Part shown: positions 44,901 through 53,843 of the stretch, in pieces | Layout: each line of letters opens with the position of its first letter | Numbering within the stretch: position 1 is the first letter of the stretch | Assembly: GCA_965116695.1 (NCBI GenBank) | Contig: OZ220706.1 | Location: forward strand, 2,232,001 to 2,296,000 | Reading direction: 5' to 3' | DNA: 64,000 nt | Origin: JAJDTT01 sp965116695 | Lineage (GTDB): Bacteria > Acidobacteriota > UBA6911 > RPQK01 > JAJDTT01 | The notes under the pieces: generated by a model | Seen by the model: only the letters and a program-made list of their open reading frames with translations | The model's database searches: none | Told to the model about the DNA's origin: nothing | Translations under genes and position numbers: made by a program

Positions 44901-47477
44901 ATGCGGACCCTTCTCGACCTGATCCCCCATCTGCAGGGGCAGGCCGGTGAAGCGGTACGCTTCGACGACGGCCTTCGCACCCGCATCCTCTCCTACCCCG
45001 ATTTGTGGCGCCGGATCGCCTCCTTCGCCTGTCATCTCAGGGAGAGGGGCATCCGGAAGGGAGACCGGCTCATTCTCTGGGGAGAGAATGCCCCGGAGTG
45101 GGTCACCCTGTTCTGGAGTTGCGTCACCCAGGGTGTGCAGGTCGTCCCGGTGGACCCCGCCTCCAGCCCGGCGCTGGTGGAGCGGATCCAGGAGAAGGTC
45201 CAGGCGCGTCTGCTGGTGCACGGCCGCGGGATCAGGCCGGAGGCCGGCGTGGAACGCCTGTCGTTCCGGGACCTGGCCGCACTCGAGCCCAGGAGCGGGA
45301 CGCTCCCCCGGGTCCCGCTGGAGCCGGACGACCCGGTGGAGATCGTCTTCACCTCCGGCACCACGGGGTCGCCCAAGGGGGTCATCCACCGCCACCGGAA
45401 CATCTGCGCCAACCTGACACCCTTCGCCCGCGAGATCGCCCGCTACCGGAAGTACGCCCGGCCCTTCCAGCCCGTCCGGTTCCTGAACCTGCTTCCCCTG
45501 AGCCATATGTTCGGCCAGTCGGCCGGACTCTTTATTCCCCTCATCCTGGGGGGCGGCGTGGTGTTCATGTCCGAACTGCACCCGGCGGCGATCCTGAACT
45601 GCATCCGCCGGCACCGGGTTTCCGTCCTGGTTTCCGTGCCCCGGGTCCTGACCAGCCTGGAGCGGCGGCTCCGCAGGAGCATCGCGATTCCCCCGAGGCA
45701 GGTGAAGAGGCGCGGGCTGCCCGGGGTGGCGGTCCGCTGGTGGAGGTACCGGCAGGTGCACCGGACCCTGGGCTGGAAGTTCTGGGCCATCGTCGTTGGC
45801 GGCGCCCGGCTGGGGAAGCGGCAGGAAGAGTGGTGGGCCGAGCTGGGTTTCGCGCTGCTTCAGGGATACGGCCTCACCGAGAGCAGTCCCGTGGTGGCTG
45901 TGAACCACCCGTTTCGACCCCGGCGCGGCGCCCTGGGCCGCCCCCTCGCCGGACAGGAGGTCCGGCTGGCTCCCGACGGCGAGATCCTGGTCCGGGGGGA
46001 GAGCGTCGCCACCGAGTACCTCACCGCCAGGACCGAGACCCGGGACGTCCTGGACCGCGGCTGGTTCCGAACCGGCGACGTGGGCGAGTTGGACGAGACG
46101 GGGGTGCTCTACTACAAGGGCCGCAAGAAAGACCTGATCGTGACGGCCGACGGCCTCAACGTGCATCCCCAGGACGTGGAGTCGGTCCTGAACCGGCTTC
46201 CGGGCATCCGGGACAGCGTGGTCGTGCCCGGCCCCAGCCCGGTGGGCGACGTGGTCCACGCGGCTCTGATTCCGGCGGACGAGAAGCAGGACCCGGATGA
46301 GATGGTCCGTCTGGCCAATCGACGCCTGGAAACCCACCAGCGCGTCAGGAGCTGGTCCGTCTGGCCAGAGGCGGACTTCCCGAGAACCGCGTCGACCTGG
46401 AAGGTCCGGCGCCACCAGGTGGCCCGCCGGGTCGCACAACGGCGCGGGACTCTCCGCCGGGAGACGGTCTCCCCGGCCCGCGCGATCCTGGCTCAGATCA
46501 CGGGACGCGGCCCGCGGCAGATTCGCGGGGACCAGCGTTTGGACGAGGACCTGGGACTGTCGTCCCTGGACCGGGTCGACCTCCTCTCGCGGCTGGAGGA
46601 CCGCCGGGGACTGGAGTTGGACGAAGAGGGACTGGCCCGCATCGGCACGGTCCGGGAACTGGAAGCGGCGCTGACCGGAACGGTGGCGGCGGGTCCGGGT
46701 TCCGCTGAGGCGCAGGAGGCGTGCAGCCCGGTTGCGTCCCCTTCCGGGGACCGGCCCCGGACCGCCCTGCCCTACTGGACACGCCGGGCGCCCGTCCGCT
46801 GGGCGCGGACCGGCCTGCGGGAGGGCTTCATGGTTCCGCTCCTTCGCAATCGCCTTCCCCTCGCCGTGACTGGCGCAGACCTGCTGGAGCGGCTCCGTCC
46901 ACCGGTGATCTTCGCCGCCAATCACGTCAGCCATCTGGACACGCCGGTGATCTTGGCCGCCCTGCCCCCGTCCTGGCGGCGGCGGGTGGTCCCAGCCATG
47001 GTTCAGGAGTGGTTCCGGCCGCACTTTCGCCCCCGTGGGTTCTCCTGGAGGGAGAGGTTCTCCGCCAGCCTGCAGTACGTTCTGGCGTGCGGCTGCTTCA
47101 ACGCCTACCCCCTCCCTCAGAGGATGGGAGGGATCCGGCGCAGCCTCCGCTACACCGGCGAGCTCCTGGATCACGGCCACTGTCCCCTGGTCTTTCCCGA
47201 GGGCCGGCGGTCTGCCGACGGCGCCCTCGGCAGCTTTCAGCCCGGAATCGGGCTCATGGGCGTACGGCTGGAGGTCCCGGTGGTTCCGGTCTACGTGGAG
47301 GGACTGTTCCGGGTGTTCCCGGCCGGCAGCCGGTGGCCCAGGAAAGGCCCGGTCTCGGTGACCTTCGGCGAGGCGGTCCGGTTGGACCCGGGGCAGGGGT
47401 ACGCGGAGGCGGCGGCGGAAGTGCGCCGGGCCGTGCAAGGGTTGATTCCGAGGGAAACCAGTGACGTCCATGTTTGA
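44901..47477 (+). CDS. Adenylation-ACP-acyltransferase fusion (Aas-like)
   Basis: 858 residues in three parts. The AMP-dependent synthetase (1-500) has the P-loop IVFTSGTTGSPKGVIHRH, QGYGLTESSPVVAVN and DRGWFRTGDVGELDE, with a Lys-bearing C-terminal part (YYKGRKKDLIVTADGLNVHP). A phosphopantetheine carrier domain follows (about 520-595; LDEDLGLSSLDRVDLLSRLE, Ser of GLSSLD). The C-terminal part is a PlsC-type acyltransferase (about 640-858) with the HX4D motif NHVSHLDTPV and FPEGRRSADG. E. coli Aas fuses acyltransferase then synthetase and has no ACP; here the order is reversed and a carrier is built in. It probably activates fatty acids and transfers them to a lyso-lipid. No multi-helix permease domain is present. 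Confidence 0.85.
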   Translation: MRTLLDLIPHLQGQAGEAVRFDDGLRTRILSYPDLWRRIASFACHLRERGIRKGDRLILWGENAPEWVTLFWSCVTQGVQVVPVDPASSPALVERIQEKVQARLLVHGRGIRPEAGVERLSFRDLAALEPRSGTLPRVPLEPDDPVEIVFTSGTTGSPKGVIHRHRNICANLTPFAREIARYRKYARPFQPVRFLNLLPLSHMFGQSAGLFIPLILGGGVVFMSELHPAAILNCIRRHRVSVLVSVPRVLTSLERRLRRSIAIPPRQVKRRGLPGVAVRWWRYRQVHRTLGWKFWAIVVGGARLGKRQEEWWAELGFALLQGYGLTESSPVVAVNHPFRPRRGALGRPLAGQEVRLAPDGEILVRGESVATEYLTARTETRDVLDRGWFRTGDVGELDETGVLYYKGRKKDLIVTADGLNVHPQDVESVLNRLPGIRDSVVVPGPSPVGDVVHAALIPADEKQDPDEMVRLANRRLETHQRVRSWSVWPEADFPRTASTWKVRRHQVARRVAQRRGTLRRETVSPARAILAQITGRGPRQIRGDQRLDEDLGLSSLDRVDLLSRLEDRRGLELDEEGLARIGTVRELEAALTGTVAAGPGSAEAQEACSPVASPSGDRPRTALPYWTRRAPVRWARTGLREGFMVPLLRNRLPLAVTGADLLERLRPPVIFAANHVSHLDTPVILAALPPSWRRRVVPAMVQEWFRPHFRPRGFSWRERFSASLQYVLACGCFNAYPLPQRMGGIRRSLRYTGELLDHGHCPLVFPEGRRSADGALGSFQPGIGLMGVRLEVPVVPVYVEGLFRVFPAGSRWPRKGPVSVTFGEAVRLDPGQGYAEAAAEVRRAVQGLIPRETSDVHV

Positions 47478-47518
47478 ACCGGCGCCCGTCACATCCCTCA
47501 CCAGAAAAGGATGACGAA

Positions 47519-48670
47519 ATGCCGAGAGTCCAAGAGTGCACGCAGCGGGAGCTTCCCGAGGTCATCGGCCTGGTGAACGACGCCATGCGCCGGGGCATGG
47601 ACCAGACCATGCTCACCGACTACCCCCTGGTCTACCAGGAAAGCAACCATCGCAACATCCGGATCATCAAGGTGGACGGCCGCACCGTGAGCGTCGTGCC
47701 CTTCCTGCTTCGCAGCGTCGACGTGGAAGACGTCTCCTTCACCATCGGGATCATTTCGCCGACGGCGACGGCTCCGGAGCACCGCCACCGGGGGTACGGA
47801 CTCGCCTGCCTCAGGAGCTGCCTCGCGAGCATGGAGGAGATGGGGTGCGACCTCTCGGTTCTCTGGACCCAAATCGCCACCTTTCCCTTTTACGAACACG
47901 GCGCCTTCGAACCGGTCCGCTATCAGGAATGGTTCTACACCTGCACCCGCGAGGACGGCGGCCGGTTCCGGGACCATGGCGAGAGCATCGTGCGCTACGA
48001 CCCTTCGACCGGGACCCACCTGGACCGGATCCGTTCCCTGCACGAGGCCGAAGGCTACGGCGTGCGAAGATCACGGTCCGAGTGGGAAGCGCTCCTGCAG
48101 CTTCCGCTGATGCACACTCTCGTCGCCGAAGAGGACGGTTCCGCCACCGGCTACCTGATCGTCTCCGGCGCCGGCAACAAGCCGGGACTCATCGAAGCGG
48201 GCGGCAGCATGGAGGCGGTGGAGACCCTGTATTCGCACGCCCTCCGCCGGTTGCCGGATGGCTCGACAATCCAATCCTACGACCCCCTGACCGGATCGAC
48301 CGCGGGGCGCCTGCTGGAGCGGACACTTCCCGGACGGCGTCAACTGACCGCCAAATCCATGATGATCCGCATCAACTGCCCCACGGCGTTCCTGCGCAGG
48401 ATCCGCCCCTGGCTGGAGCGGCGGACGGGGTCCGGGGAGGAGGAGTTCTCCATCGGGGTGACCGACGCGGCCGAGCAGATCGGCTTCCGCTCCACCAGGG
48501 ACGGCCTGGTCCTGGGACAGGATCGGCTGGAGCGGCACTACGAACTGACAAGACGGGAGCTGACGTCGCTGGTCTTCGGTCCGCACCCGGTCCGTGGTGA
48601 CAAGACCGCCGGGATCGACACGCCGCTGTTCCCCTTCTACTTCCCGCTTTGGCAACTGGACCAGAGCTGA
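47519..48670 (+). CDS. Eis-like GNAT acetyltransferase family protein
   Basis: 383 residues from the ATG at 47519, with AAAGGATG just before it; an upstream start within the preceding spacer is less likely. The N-terminal GNAT domain shows IGIISPTATAPEHRHRGYGLACLRSCL (acetyl-CoA loop, R-H-R-G-Y-G) and ATFPFYEHGAFEPV. A second GNAT-like and a C-terminal SCP2-like part (SMMIRINCPTAFLRRIRPWLER) resemble the Eis layout of about 400 residues. Eis enzymes acetylate aminoglycosides or protein lysines; the substrate here is not known. Confidence 0.78.
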   Translation: MPRVQECTQRELPEVIGLVNDAMRRGMDQTMLTDYPLVYQESNHRNIRIIKVDGRTVSVVPFLLRSVDVEDVSFTIGIISPTATAPEHRHRGYGLACLRSCLASMEEMGCDLSVLWTQIATFPFYEHGAFEPVRYQEWFYTCTREDGGRFRDHGESIVRYDPSTGTHLDRIRSLHEAEGYGVRRSRSEWEALLQLPLMHTLVAEEDGSATGYLIVSGAGNKPGLIEAGGSMEAVETLYSHALRRLPDGSTIQSYDPLTGSTAGRLLERTLPGRRQLTAKSMMIRINCPTAFLRRIRPWLERRTGSGEEEFSIGVTDAAEQIGFRSTRDGLVLGQDRLERHYELTRRELTSLVFGPHPVRGDKTAGIDTPLFPFYFPLWQLDQS

Positions 48671-48798
48671 ACGGCGCGAATCGTTGTCCGGGGGGATCTC
48701 CACCATCTACGGTTCGTGCGGCGACCGTTCAGCCGCCTCACCCGTCCCGGGGGACGTCAACAAGTGAAGAATGAAGGCGACATGAATCGGTCCGGACA

Positions 48799-49692
48799 TC
48801 ACTTCCGCTTCACCCGCCGGGCGATCTCGGGCAGGCTGGCCAGGACCACGGCGCCGACCACCTCCAGGTTGGGACCGGAGAGCTTGTCGAGGGTGTCCGA
48901 AGGCTTGTGCCAGTGGGCATAGTTGAGGTCGATGAGGTCCACGGCAGGGACCCCCGCGCGGAGAAAGGGGATGTGATCGTCGTCGACGGAGGTCCGTCCC
49001 GAGGGACGGAAGATCCGGGTGTGGCCCAACCGCGAGGCTTGGTCCCAGATGATCCCGTTCAGCCACGGTGTGGAGTTCCCTTCCCGGAAAATCCGCAGGT
49101 CCTTCCCGCCCACCAGGTCCAGCAGGATCATGGCGCCGACGTTGCGCAGGGATCCCCGGTTCTTCTCCCGCTTCACGAACTCCCGGCTTCCGTACAGGCT
49201 GTCGGCGGAGGTCCAGGTTCCCCCCACTGCCTCCTCCCCGTCGAAGAAGACGAACCAGAAGGTCAGGCCGGTGGGGTTTTTCTCGACCAGCACTCGGGCC
49301 AATTCCAGGACCAGGCCGCTGCTGGACGCGCCGTCGTTGGCTCCCACGAACTCGAACTCGTCATAGAACTTGCTGTCGTAGTGGCTGGCCAGAATCAGGA
49401 CCCTTTCATCGGAACCCGGGAGGATGCCCCGGATGTTGGTCATCCGCAGGCGCCCCCGGGGCGTAACCGGACGAAACGTTTGGGTGTCCACCTGCAGGCC
49501 CAGGGCTTCCAACTGTCCGGCGATGTACTCGCCCGCCTTCCGTTGGGCCTCGCTTCCGGGAGGGTGGGGACCGTGGCGCACGATCTCCCGGGTGTGACGA
49601 AGCACCTGAAGGCCGTCGACTCCGGCTCCCTGGCCGCAGCCGGCGGCCACCGCAATCAGTGTCAGGAGGCGGATCAGGAGTCCTCTGGACAT
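48799..49692 (-). CDS. M28 family peptidase, glutaminyl cyclase-like lipoprotein
   Basis: 297 residues from the ATG at 49692; an upstream TTG is unlikely. The N-terminus is a lipoprotein signal (LLIRLLTLIAVAAGC, lipobox Cys at about 19). The M28 zinc-peptidase/glutaminyl-cyclase motifs are LILASHYDSKFYDEFEFVGANDGASSSG, FWFVFFDGEEAVGG, and VDDDHIPFLRAGVPAVDLIDLNYAHWHKPSDTLD. HYDSK, FFDGEEA and DDHIPFL are typical of glutaminyl cyclases, which form N-terminal pyroglutamate, but aminopeptidases share the fold. Probably membrane-anchored and extracytoplasmic. Confidence 0.85.
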   Translation of the reverse strand: MSRGLLIRLLTLIAVAAGCGQGAGVDGLQVLRHTREIVRHGPHPPGSEAQRKAGEYIAGQLEALGLQVDTQTFRPVTPRGRLRMTNIRGILPGSDERVLILASHYDSKFYDEFEFVGANDGASSSGLVLELARVLVEKNPTGLTFWFVFFDGEEAVGGTWTSADSLYGSREFVKREKNRGSLRNVGAMILLDLVGGKDLRIFREGNSTPWLNGIIWDQASRLGHTRIFRPSGRTSVDDDHIPFLRAGVPAVDLIDLNYAHWHKPSDTLDKLSGPNLEVVGAVVLASLPEIARRVKRK

Positions 49693-49854
49693 ATCGTCGG
49701 GAGATCCGGTCAAAGCACCCGGACGGGGGCGCCCGGACCGCGTGGCCGAGGACGCACCGGGCCGGGGCGCGCCCCGAACTCCGTGGCGACTTTCGCCACG
49801 GGCTGCTATCCTACATTGCTCAATTTCGTACTATACCCCGGAAAGGAGCCGTTC

Positions 49855-51936
49855 ATGAAGGTCTACGACAGCAGGGAGATCCGCAACGTCGCCCTGATCG
49901 GTCATGGGGACTCCGGCAAGACCACCCTGGCCAGCGCCATGCTCTACTCGGCCGGGGCGGTGAACCGCCTGGGTCGGGTGGACGACGGAAACACGGTCAC
50001 CGACTACGACGAGGACGAGATTGCCCGGCAGATCACCATCAATTCAGTCGTGGCCCACTGCGAGTGGAGATCCACCAAGATCAACATCATCGACACGCCG
50101 GGCTATCCGGCATTCATCCTGGACGCCAAGTCCTCCCTGACAGGGGCGGACTCGGCCCTGCTGGTGGTCGATTCCACGGCGGGAGTGGAGGTGCAGTCGG
50201 AAAAGGCATGGGAGTTTGCCGAAGAGCATCGGCTGGCCCGCGCAGTGGTCTTCAACAAGCTGGACCGGGACCGGGCCAGCTTCGAAAGGAGCCTGGAGTC
50301 GGTCCACAAGTCGTTCGGACGGACGGTGGTGCCGGTGCAGATTCCCCTGGGCGAGGAGGCGTCCTTCCGGGGAATCATCGACCTGATCGGCGAGAAGGCC
50401 TACGTCTGTGAAACGGACGGGAGCGGGAACTTCCAGGAAACTGCCATTCCGGACGAGCTTCAGGAGGAGGCCGGGCAGCGCCGTGAAGAGCTGATCGAGA
50501 TGGTGGCCGAGAGCGACGACGATCTGATGGAGAAGTACTTCGAGGAGGGCACTCTGACCCAGAGCGAGCTGGTGCAGGGGCTGCGGAACTTCTTCGTCGA
50601 CCGGTCCATCGTCCCCGCCTTCTGCGTGTCGGCGGGAAAGAACGCGGGGGTCAAGCAGCTCATGGACGCCATGGTGGAGCTTTTCCCCAACCCCTTGGAG
50701 AGGAATCCCGTCCCGGGCCTGAAGGCGGGAACGGAGGAGGAGGTGGAACTCTCCATATCCCAGGACGGCCCCGTCACGGCCTACGTCTTCAAGACCCTGG
50801 CCGATCCCTTTGCCGGGCGGATCAACCTGGTGAAGGCGATCACCGGCACCATCAAGTCGGACACGAACCTGCGCAACCGGACCGCCGGATCCAACGAACG
50901 CCTGGGCTCGGTCCACATCCCCCAGGGAAAGAACTATGAACCGGTGCCGGAGCTTCGGCCGGGAGACCTGGGCGCGGTCATGAAGCTGAAGCATACGGCC
51001 ACAGGCGACACCCTCTCGGTACCCGCGGCCCCCAACATCGTCCGCAAGGTGGAGTTTCCCGAGGCCGCCATCAGCTTCGCCGTCCAGCCCAAGTCGCGGG
51101 GCGACGAAGACAAGATCGGCAACGCCATCGCCCGGGTGATCGAGGAGGACCCCTCCATCTCGTTCCGCCGCGAAGCCCAGACCAAGGAGTTTCTGCTCTC
51201 CGGCACCGGCCAACTGCACGTGGAAGTGACGGTGGCCAAGCTGGAGCGCAAGTACGGCGTCCACGTCATCCTGAAACCGCCCAAGGTGCCCTACCGCGAG
51301 ACCATTACCGGAAATGCCGACGTCCACGGCCGGCACAAGAAGCAGACCGGCGGACACGGGCAGTTCGGAGACTGCAAGATCCGGATGGAAGGGCTTCCCC
51401 GAGGGACCGGATTCGAATTCGAGAACGAGATCTTCGGCGGATCCATCCCCAGGCAGTTCATCCCCGCCGTGGAAAAAGGGATTGTGGAGTCCGCGGCGAG
51501 GGGATTCGTGGCGGGGTACCCGGTGGTGGACTTCAAGGTCACGCTCTACGACGGCAGCTACCACGAAGTGGACTCCTCGGAGATGGCCTTCAAGATCGCC
51601 GGGTCGCTGGCTTTCCGGAAGGGCATGGAACAGGCCCGGCCGGTGCTGCTGGAGCCCATCATGAAGGTGGAGGTCTATGTGCCGGAGGAGAACTCGGGCG
51701 ACATCATGGGCGACCTGAACTCCCGGCGGGGACGGATCCAGGGCATGGACATCAAGACCGGCATGCAGGTGGTCCAGGCCGAGGTCCCGCTGGCCGAAAT
51801 GCTCAACTACGCGCCGACGCTGACCTCCATGACGGGAGGACGGGGCAGCTTCCACATGGAGACGTCCCATTACGACATCGTCCCGCCGCACTGCGCCGAG
51901 AAAGTGATCGAGGAAGCCAAGCGGGACAAGAAGTAG
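49855..51936 (+). CDS. fusA: Elongation factor G-like GTPase (EF-G paralogue)
   Basis: 693 residues from the ATG at 49855 with AAAGGAG upstream. GTPase motifs: GHGDSGKTTL (G1), NIIDTPG (G3), NKLDRD (G4). The switch I motif reads ARQITINSV instead of the usual RGITI, and G1 has GHGDSG instead of AHVDHG, so this belongs to the EF-G-like paralogues (EF-G2/spdEFG-type) rather than the canonical str-operon factor. Domains II-V are complete (GHGQFGDCKIRMEG, SGDIMGDLNSRRGRIQGMD, SMTGGRGSFHMETSHYDIVPP). The paralogues can translocate or act in ribosome recycling; which applies here is unknown. It stands alone, 163 bp from a divergent gene. Confidence 0.9.
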   Translation: MKVYDSREIRNVALIGHGDSGKTTLASAMLYSAGAVNRLGRVDDGNTVTDYDEDEIARQITINSVVAHCEWRSTKINIIDTPGYPAFILDAKSSLTGADSALLVVDSTAGVEVQSEKAWEFAEEHRLARAVVFNKLDRDRASFERSLESVHKSFGRTVVPVQIPLGEEASFRGIIDLIGEKAYVCETDGSGNFQETAIPDELQEEAGQRREELIEMVAESDDDLMEKYFEEGTLTQSELVQGLRNFFVDRSIVPAFCVSAGKNAGVKQLMDAMVELFPNPLERNPVPGLKAGTEEEVELSISQDGPVTAYVFKTLADPFAGRINLVKAITGTIKSDTNLRNRTAGSNERLGSVHIPQGKNYEPVPELRPGDLGAVMKLKHTATGDTLSVPAAPNIVRKVEFPEAAISFAVQPKSRGDEDKIGNAIARVIEEDPSISFRREAQTKEFLLSGTGQLHVEVTVAKLERKYGVHVILKPPKVPYRETITGNADVHGRHKKQTGGHGQFGDCKIRMEGLPRGTGFEFENEIFGGSIPRQFIPAVEKGIVESAARGFVAGYPVVDFKVTLYDGSYHEVDSSEMAFKIAGSLAFRKGMEQARPVLLEPIMKVEVYVPEENSGDIMGDLNSRRGRIQGMDIKTGMQVVQAEVPLAEMLNYAPTLTSMTGGRGSFHMETSHYDIVPPHCAEKVIEEAKRDKK

Positions 51937-52084
51937 CAGGAGCGGCGGCTTTCCTGTCGCCGCACTCCCAATGCAACGTAGATAAATGGGAGGATTCAGA
52001 CCAGGCGGGATGAGAGTTTCCCCACCCACTTCTTTGTCCTGACCTCAACGGTATGCCGGGCGCCACCCGGACTCTTCAATCCCC

Positions 52085-52888
52085 ATGTTCCCCAAGCTGT
52101 TGGAAATCGGCCCCCTGACCCTTCACACCTACGGGGCGCTGCTGGCGGCCGCCTGCTTGTCGGCCATCTTTCTCTTCGCCCGGCTGGGCGCCCGCGACGG
52201 CGTTCCGCGGCAGCGGAGCTGGGACCTGGGATTCATCATCATCCTCTCGGCCATCGTCGGCGCCAAGCTGCTGATGATCCTCACCGACTGGGAGACCTAC
52301 CTGATGCAGGACCCCTCAAGGCTCTTCACCCTGGGGTTCTGGCAGGCCGGAGGCGTCTACTACGGTGGGCTGCTGGGAGCCATGGCCGCCAGCTATCTCT
52401 ACGTCCGGCGGCAACCCGCCATGGACTTCCGGACGGTAGCCGACGCCGCGGGGCCGGCCATCGCCCTGGGGCAGACCATCGGCCGCCTGGGCTGCTTCGC
52501 GGCCGGATGCGACTACGGACAACCCTGCTCGCTTCCCTGGGCGGTCACCTTCACCAGCGAGTACGCCCATCGCGTCGTGGGCGTGCCCATCAACGTGGCG
52601 CTGCACCCGACCCAGCTCTACGAGTCGCTGGCCACCTTCACGCTGTTTCTCTTCCTGCTCTGGCTGCACGGGGCGCGGCGCTTCAAGGGACAAGTCTTCG
52701 TTGCCTACCTCCTCTGCTACTCGATCCTGCGCTTCGGCATCGAGTTCTTCCGGGGCGACGCCGACCGGGGATTCGTCTTCGGAGGAGCCCTTTCCACCTC
52801 CCAGTTCATCAGCCTCCTGCTCATCCCGTGCGCCCTGCTGCTCTACCGCCACATGAAACGAAATCCGGTTCGGGCCCGCCGTGCCTGA
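52085..52888 (+). CDS. lgt: Prolipoprotein diacylglyceryl transferase
   Basis: 267 residues with about seven membrane helices. The family signature is TIGRLGCFAAGCDYGQPCSLPWAVTF (about residues 133-158), with the essential HPTQLYESLATF (about 177-188) and the C-terminal RFGIEFFRGDADRGF. It transfers diacylglycerol from phosphatidylglycerol to the Cys of prolipoproteins at the inner membrane. The start MFPKLLEIGPLTLHTYG is typical of the family. It overlaps the next gene by 8 bp. Confidence 0.96.
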   Translation: MFPKLLEIGPLTLHTYGALLAAACLSAIFLFARLGARDGVPRQRSWDLGFIIILSAIVGAKLLMILTDWETYLMQDPSRLFTLGFWQAGGVYYGGLLGAMAASYLYVRRQPAMDFRTVADAAGPAIALGQTIGRLGCFAAGCDYGQPCSLPWAVTFTSEYAHRVVGVPINVALHPTQLYESLATFTLFLFLLWLHGARRFKGQVFVAYLLCYSILRFGIEFFRGDADRGFVFGGALSTSQFISLLLIPCALLLYRHMKRNPVRARRA

Positions 52889-53843
52889 ACCTGAAGAAAC
52901 GAGACCCGCAACCATTCGCCTCAGGGTGAGCTCCGGCGACGCTGGCCGGCGCCTGGACGCCTACCTGAGCCGCCGGCTCTCCCGGTTCAGCCGGAGCCGC
53001 ATCCGGCGCTGGGTGGAGGACAACCGGGTCCTGGTGCTGGGCCGGCGCCGCAAGCCCAGCTACCTTCTGCGCCCGGGAGACGAGATCCGTGTGGACCCGC
53101 CCCCGCCGCAGCCCACCAGCCTGACGCCCGAACCGATTCCCCTGAACGTGCTCTACGAGGACTCCTCCCTGCTGGTGGTGGACAAGCCGGCGGGACAGGT
53201 GGTGCATCCGGGAGCCGGCAACTGGCGCGGGACCCTGGCCAACGCCCTGGCCTACCACCTGGAGGAGCTGAGCCGGGGGGAGACCGTCAGGCCGGGAATC
53301 GTTCACCGGCTGGACAAGGGGACCTCGGGACTCCTGGTGGTGGCCAAGACGGAGGGGGCGCACGATCTTCTCTCCGGCCAGTTCGCCCGGCGGGAGGTCC
53401 GGAAGCGGTACCTGGCGCTGGTTCACGGTTCGGTGGAGATGGATCGCGGCGAAATCGACGCGCCGCTGGGACGGCATCCCCGGTACCGAACCCGGATCTC
53501 GACCCGGACCCGAAAGCCGCGCTCCGCCCTGACCCGCTACCGGGTGCTCTCCCGGCATCCGGGCTTCACCTACCTGTCCGTAGCGCCCCACACGGGACGG
53601 ACGCACCAGATCCGGGTTCACCTGACCCACCTGGGGCACCCCGTGGTGGGAGACGGCACCTACGGGGGCCGGCGGTTGCGCCGACTGCCCGATTCGATTC
53701 GCGATTCGGAGATGGTGAAGCTGGGGCGCCACTTCCTCCACGCGGCCTCCCTGGCCTTCTTCCACCCGGACACGGACCAGCGGGTGCGCTTCGAGAGTCC
53801 CCTTCCGCCGGAGCTTGAAGCGGTTCTGGCGGTTTTGGAATAA
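52881..53843 (+). CDS. rluD: RluA family pseudouridine synthase (RluD-like)
   Basis: 320 residues from a GTG inside the lgt end. An S4-like N-terminal domain (RLDAYLSRRLSRFSRSRIRRWVEDNRVLVLG, about 24-54) leads into the catalytic domain with GIVHRLDKGTSGLLVVAKT, the signature containing the catalytic Asp (about 138-156). SVAPHTGRTHQIRVHLTHLGHPVVGDGTYGG follows. It isomerises uridine in 23S rRNA; RluD acts on helix 69. The coupling with lgt and an 8-bp overlap are commonly seen. The stop TAATG overlaps the start of the VWFA gene by one base. Confidence 0.93.
   Translation: MPEPEETRPATIRLRVSSGDAGRRLDAYLSRRLSRFSRSRIRRWVEDNRVLVLGRRRKPSYLLRPGDEIRVDPPPPQPTSLTPEPIPLNVLYEDSSLLVVDKPAGQVVHPGAGNWRGTLANALAYHLEELSRGETVRPGIVHRLDKGTSGLLVVAKTEGAHDLLSGQFARREVRKRYLALVHGSVEMDRGEIDAPLGRHPRYRTRISTRTRKPRSALTRYRVLSRHPGFTYLSVAPHTGRTHQIRVHLTHLGHPVVGDGTYGGRRLRRLPDSIRDSEMVKLGRHFLHAASLAFFHPDTDQRVRFESPLPPELEAVLAVLE

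Noticed and set aside
49782..49800. Hairpin before the EF-G paralogue as a rho-independent terminator
   Set aside because: No run of T follows on either strand and it is placed between divergent genes, not after one.
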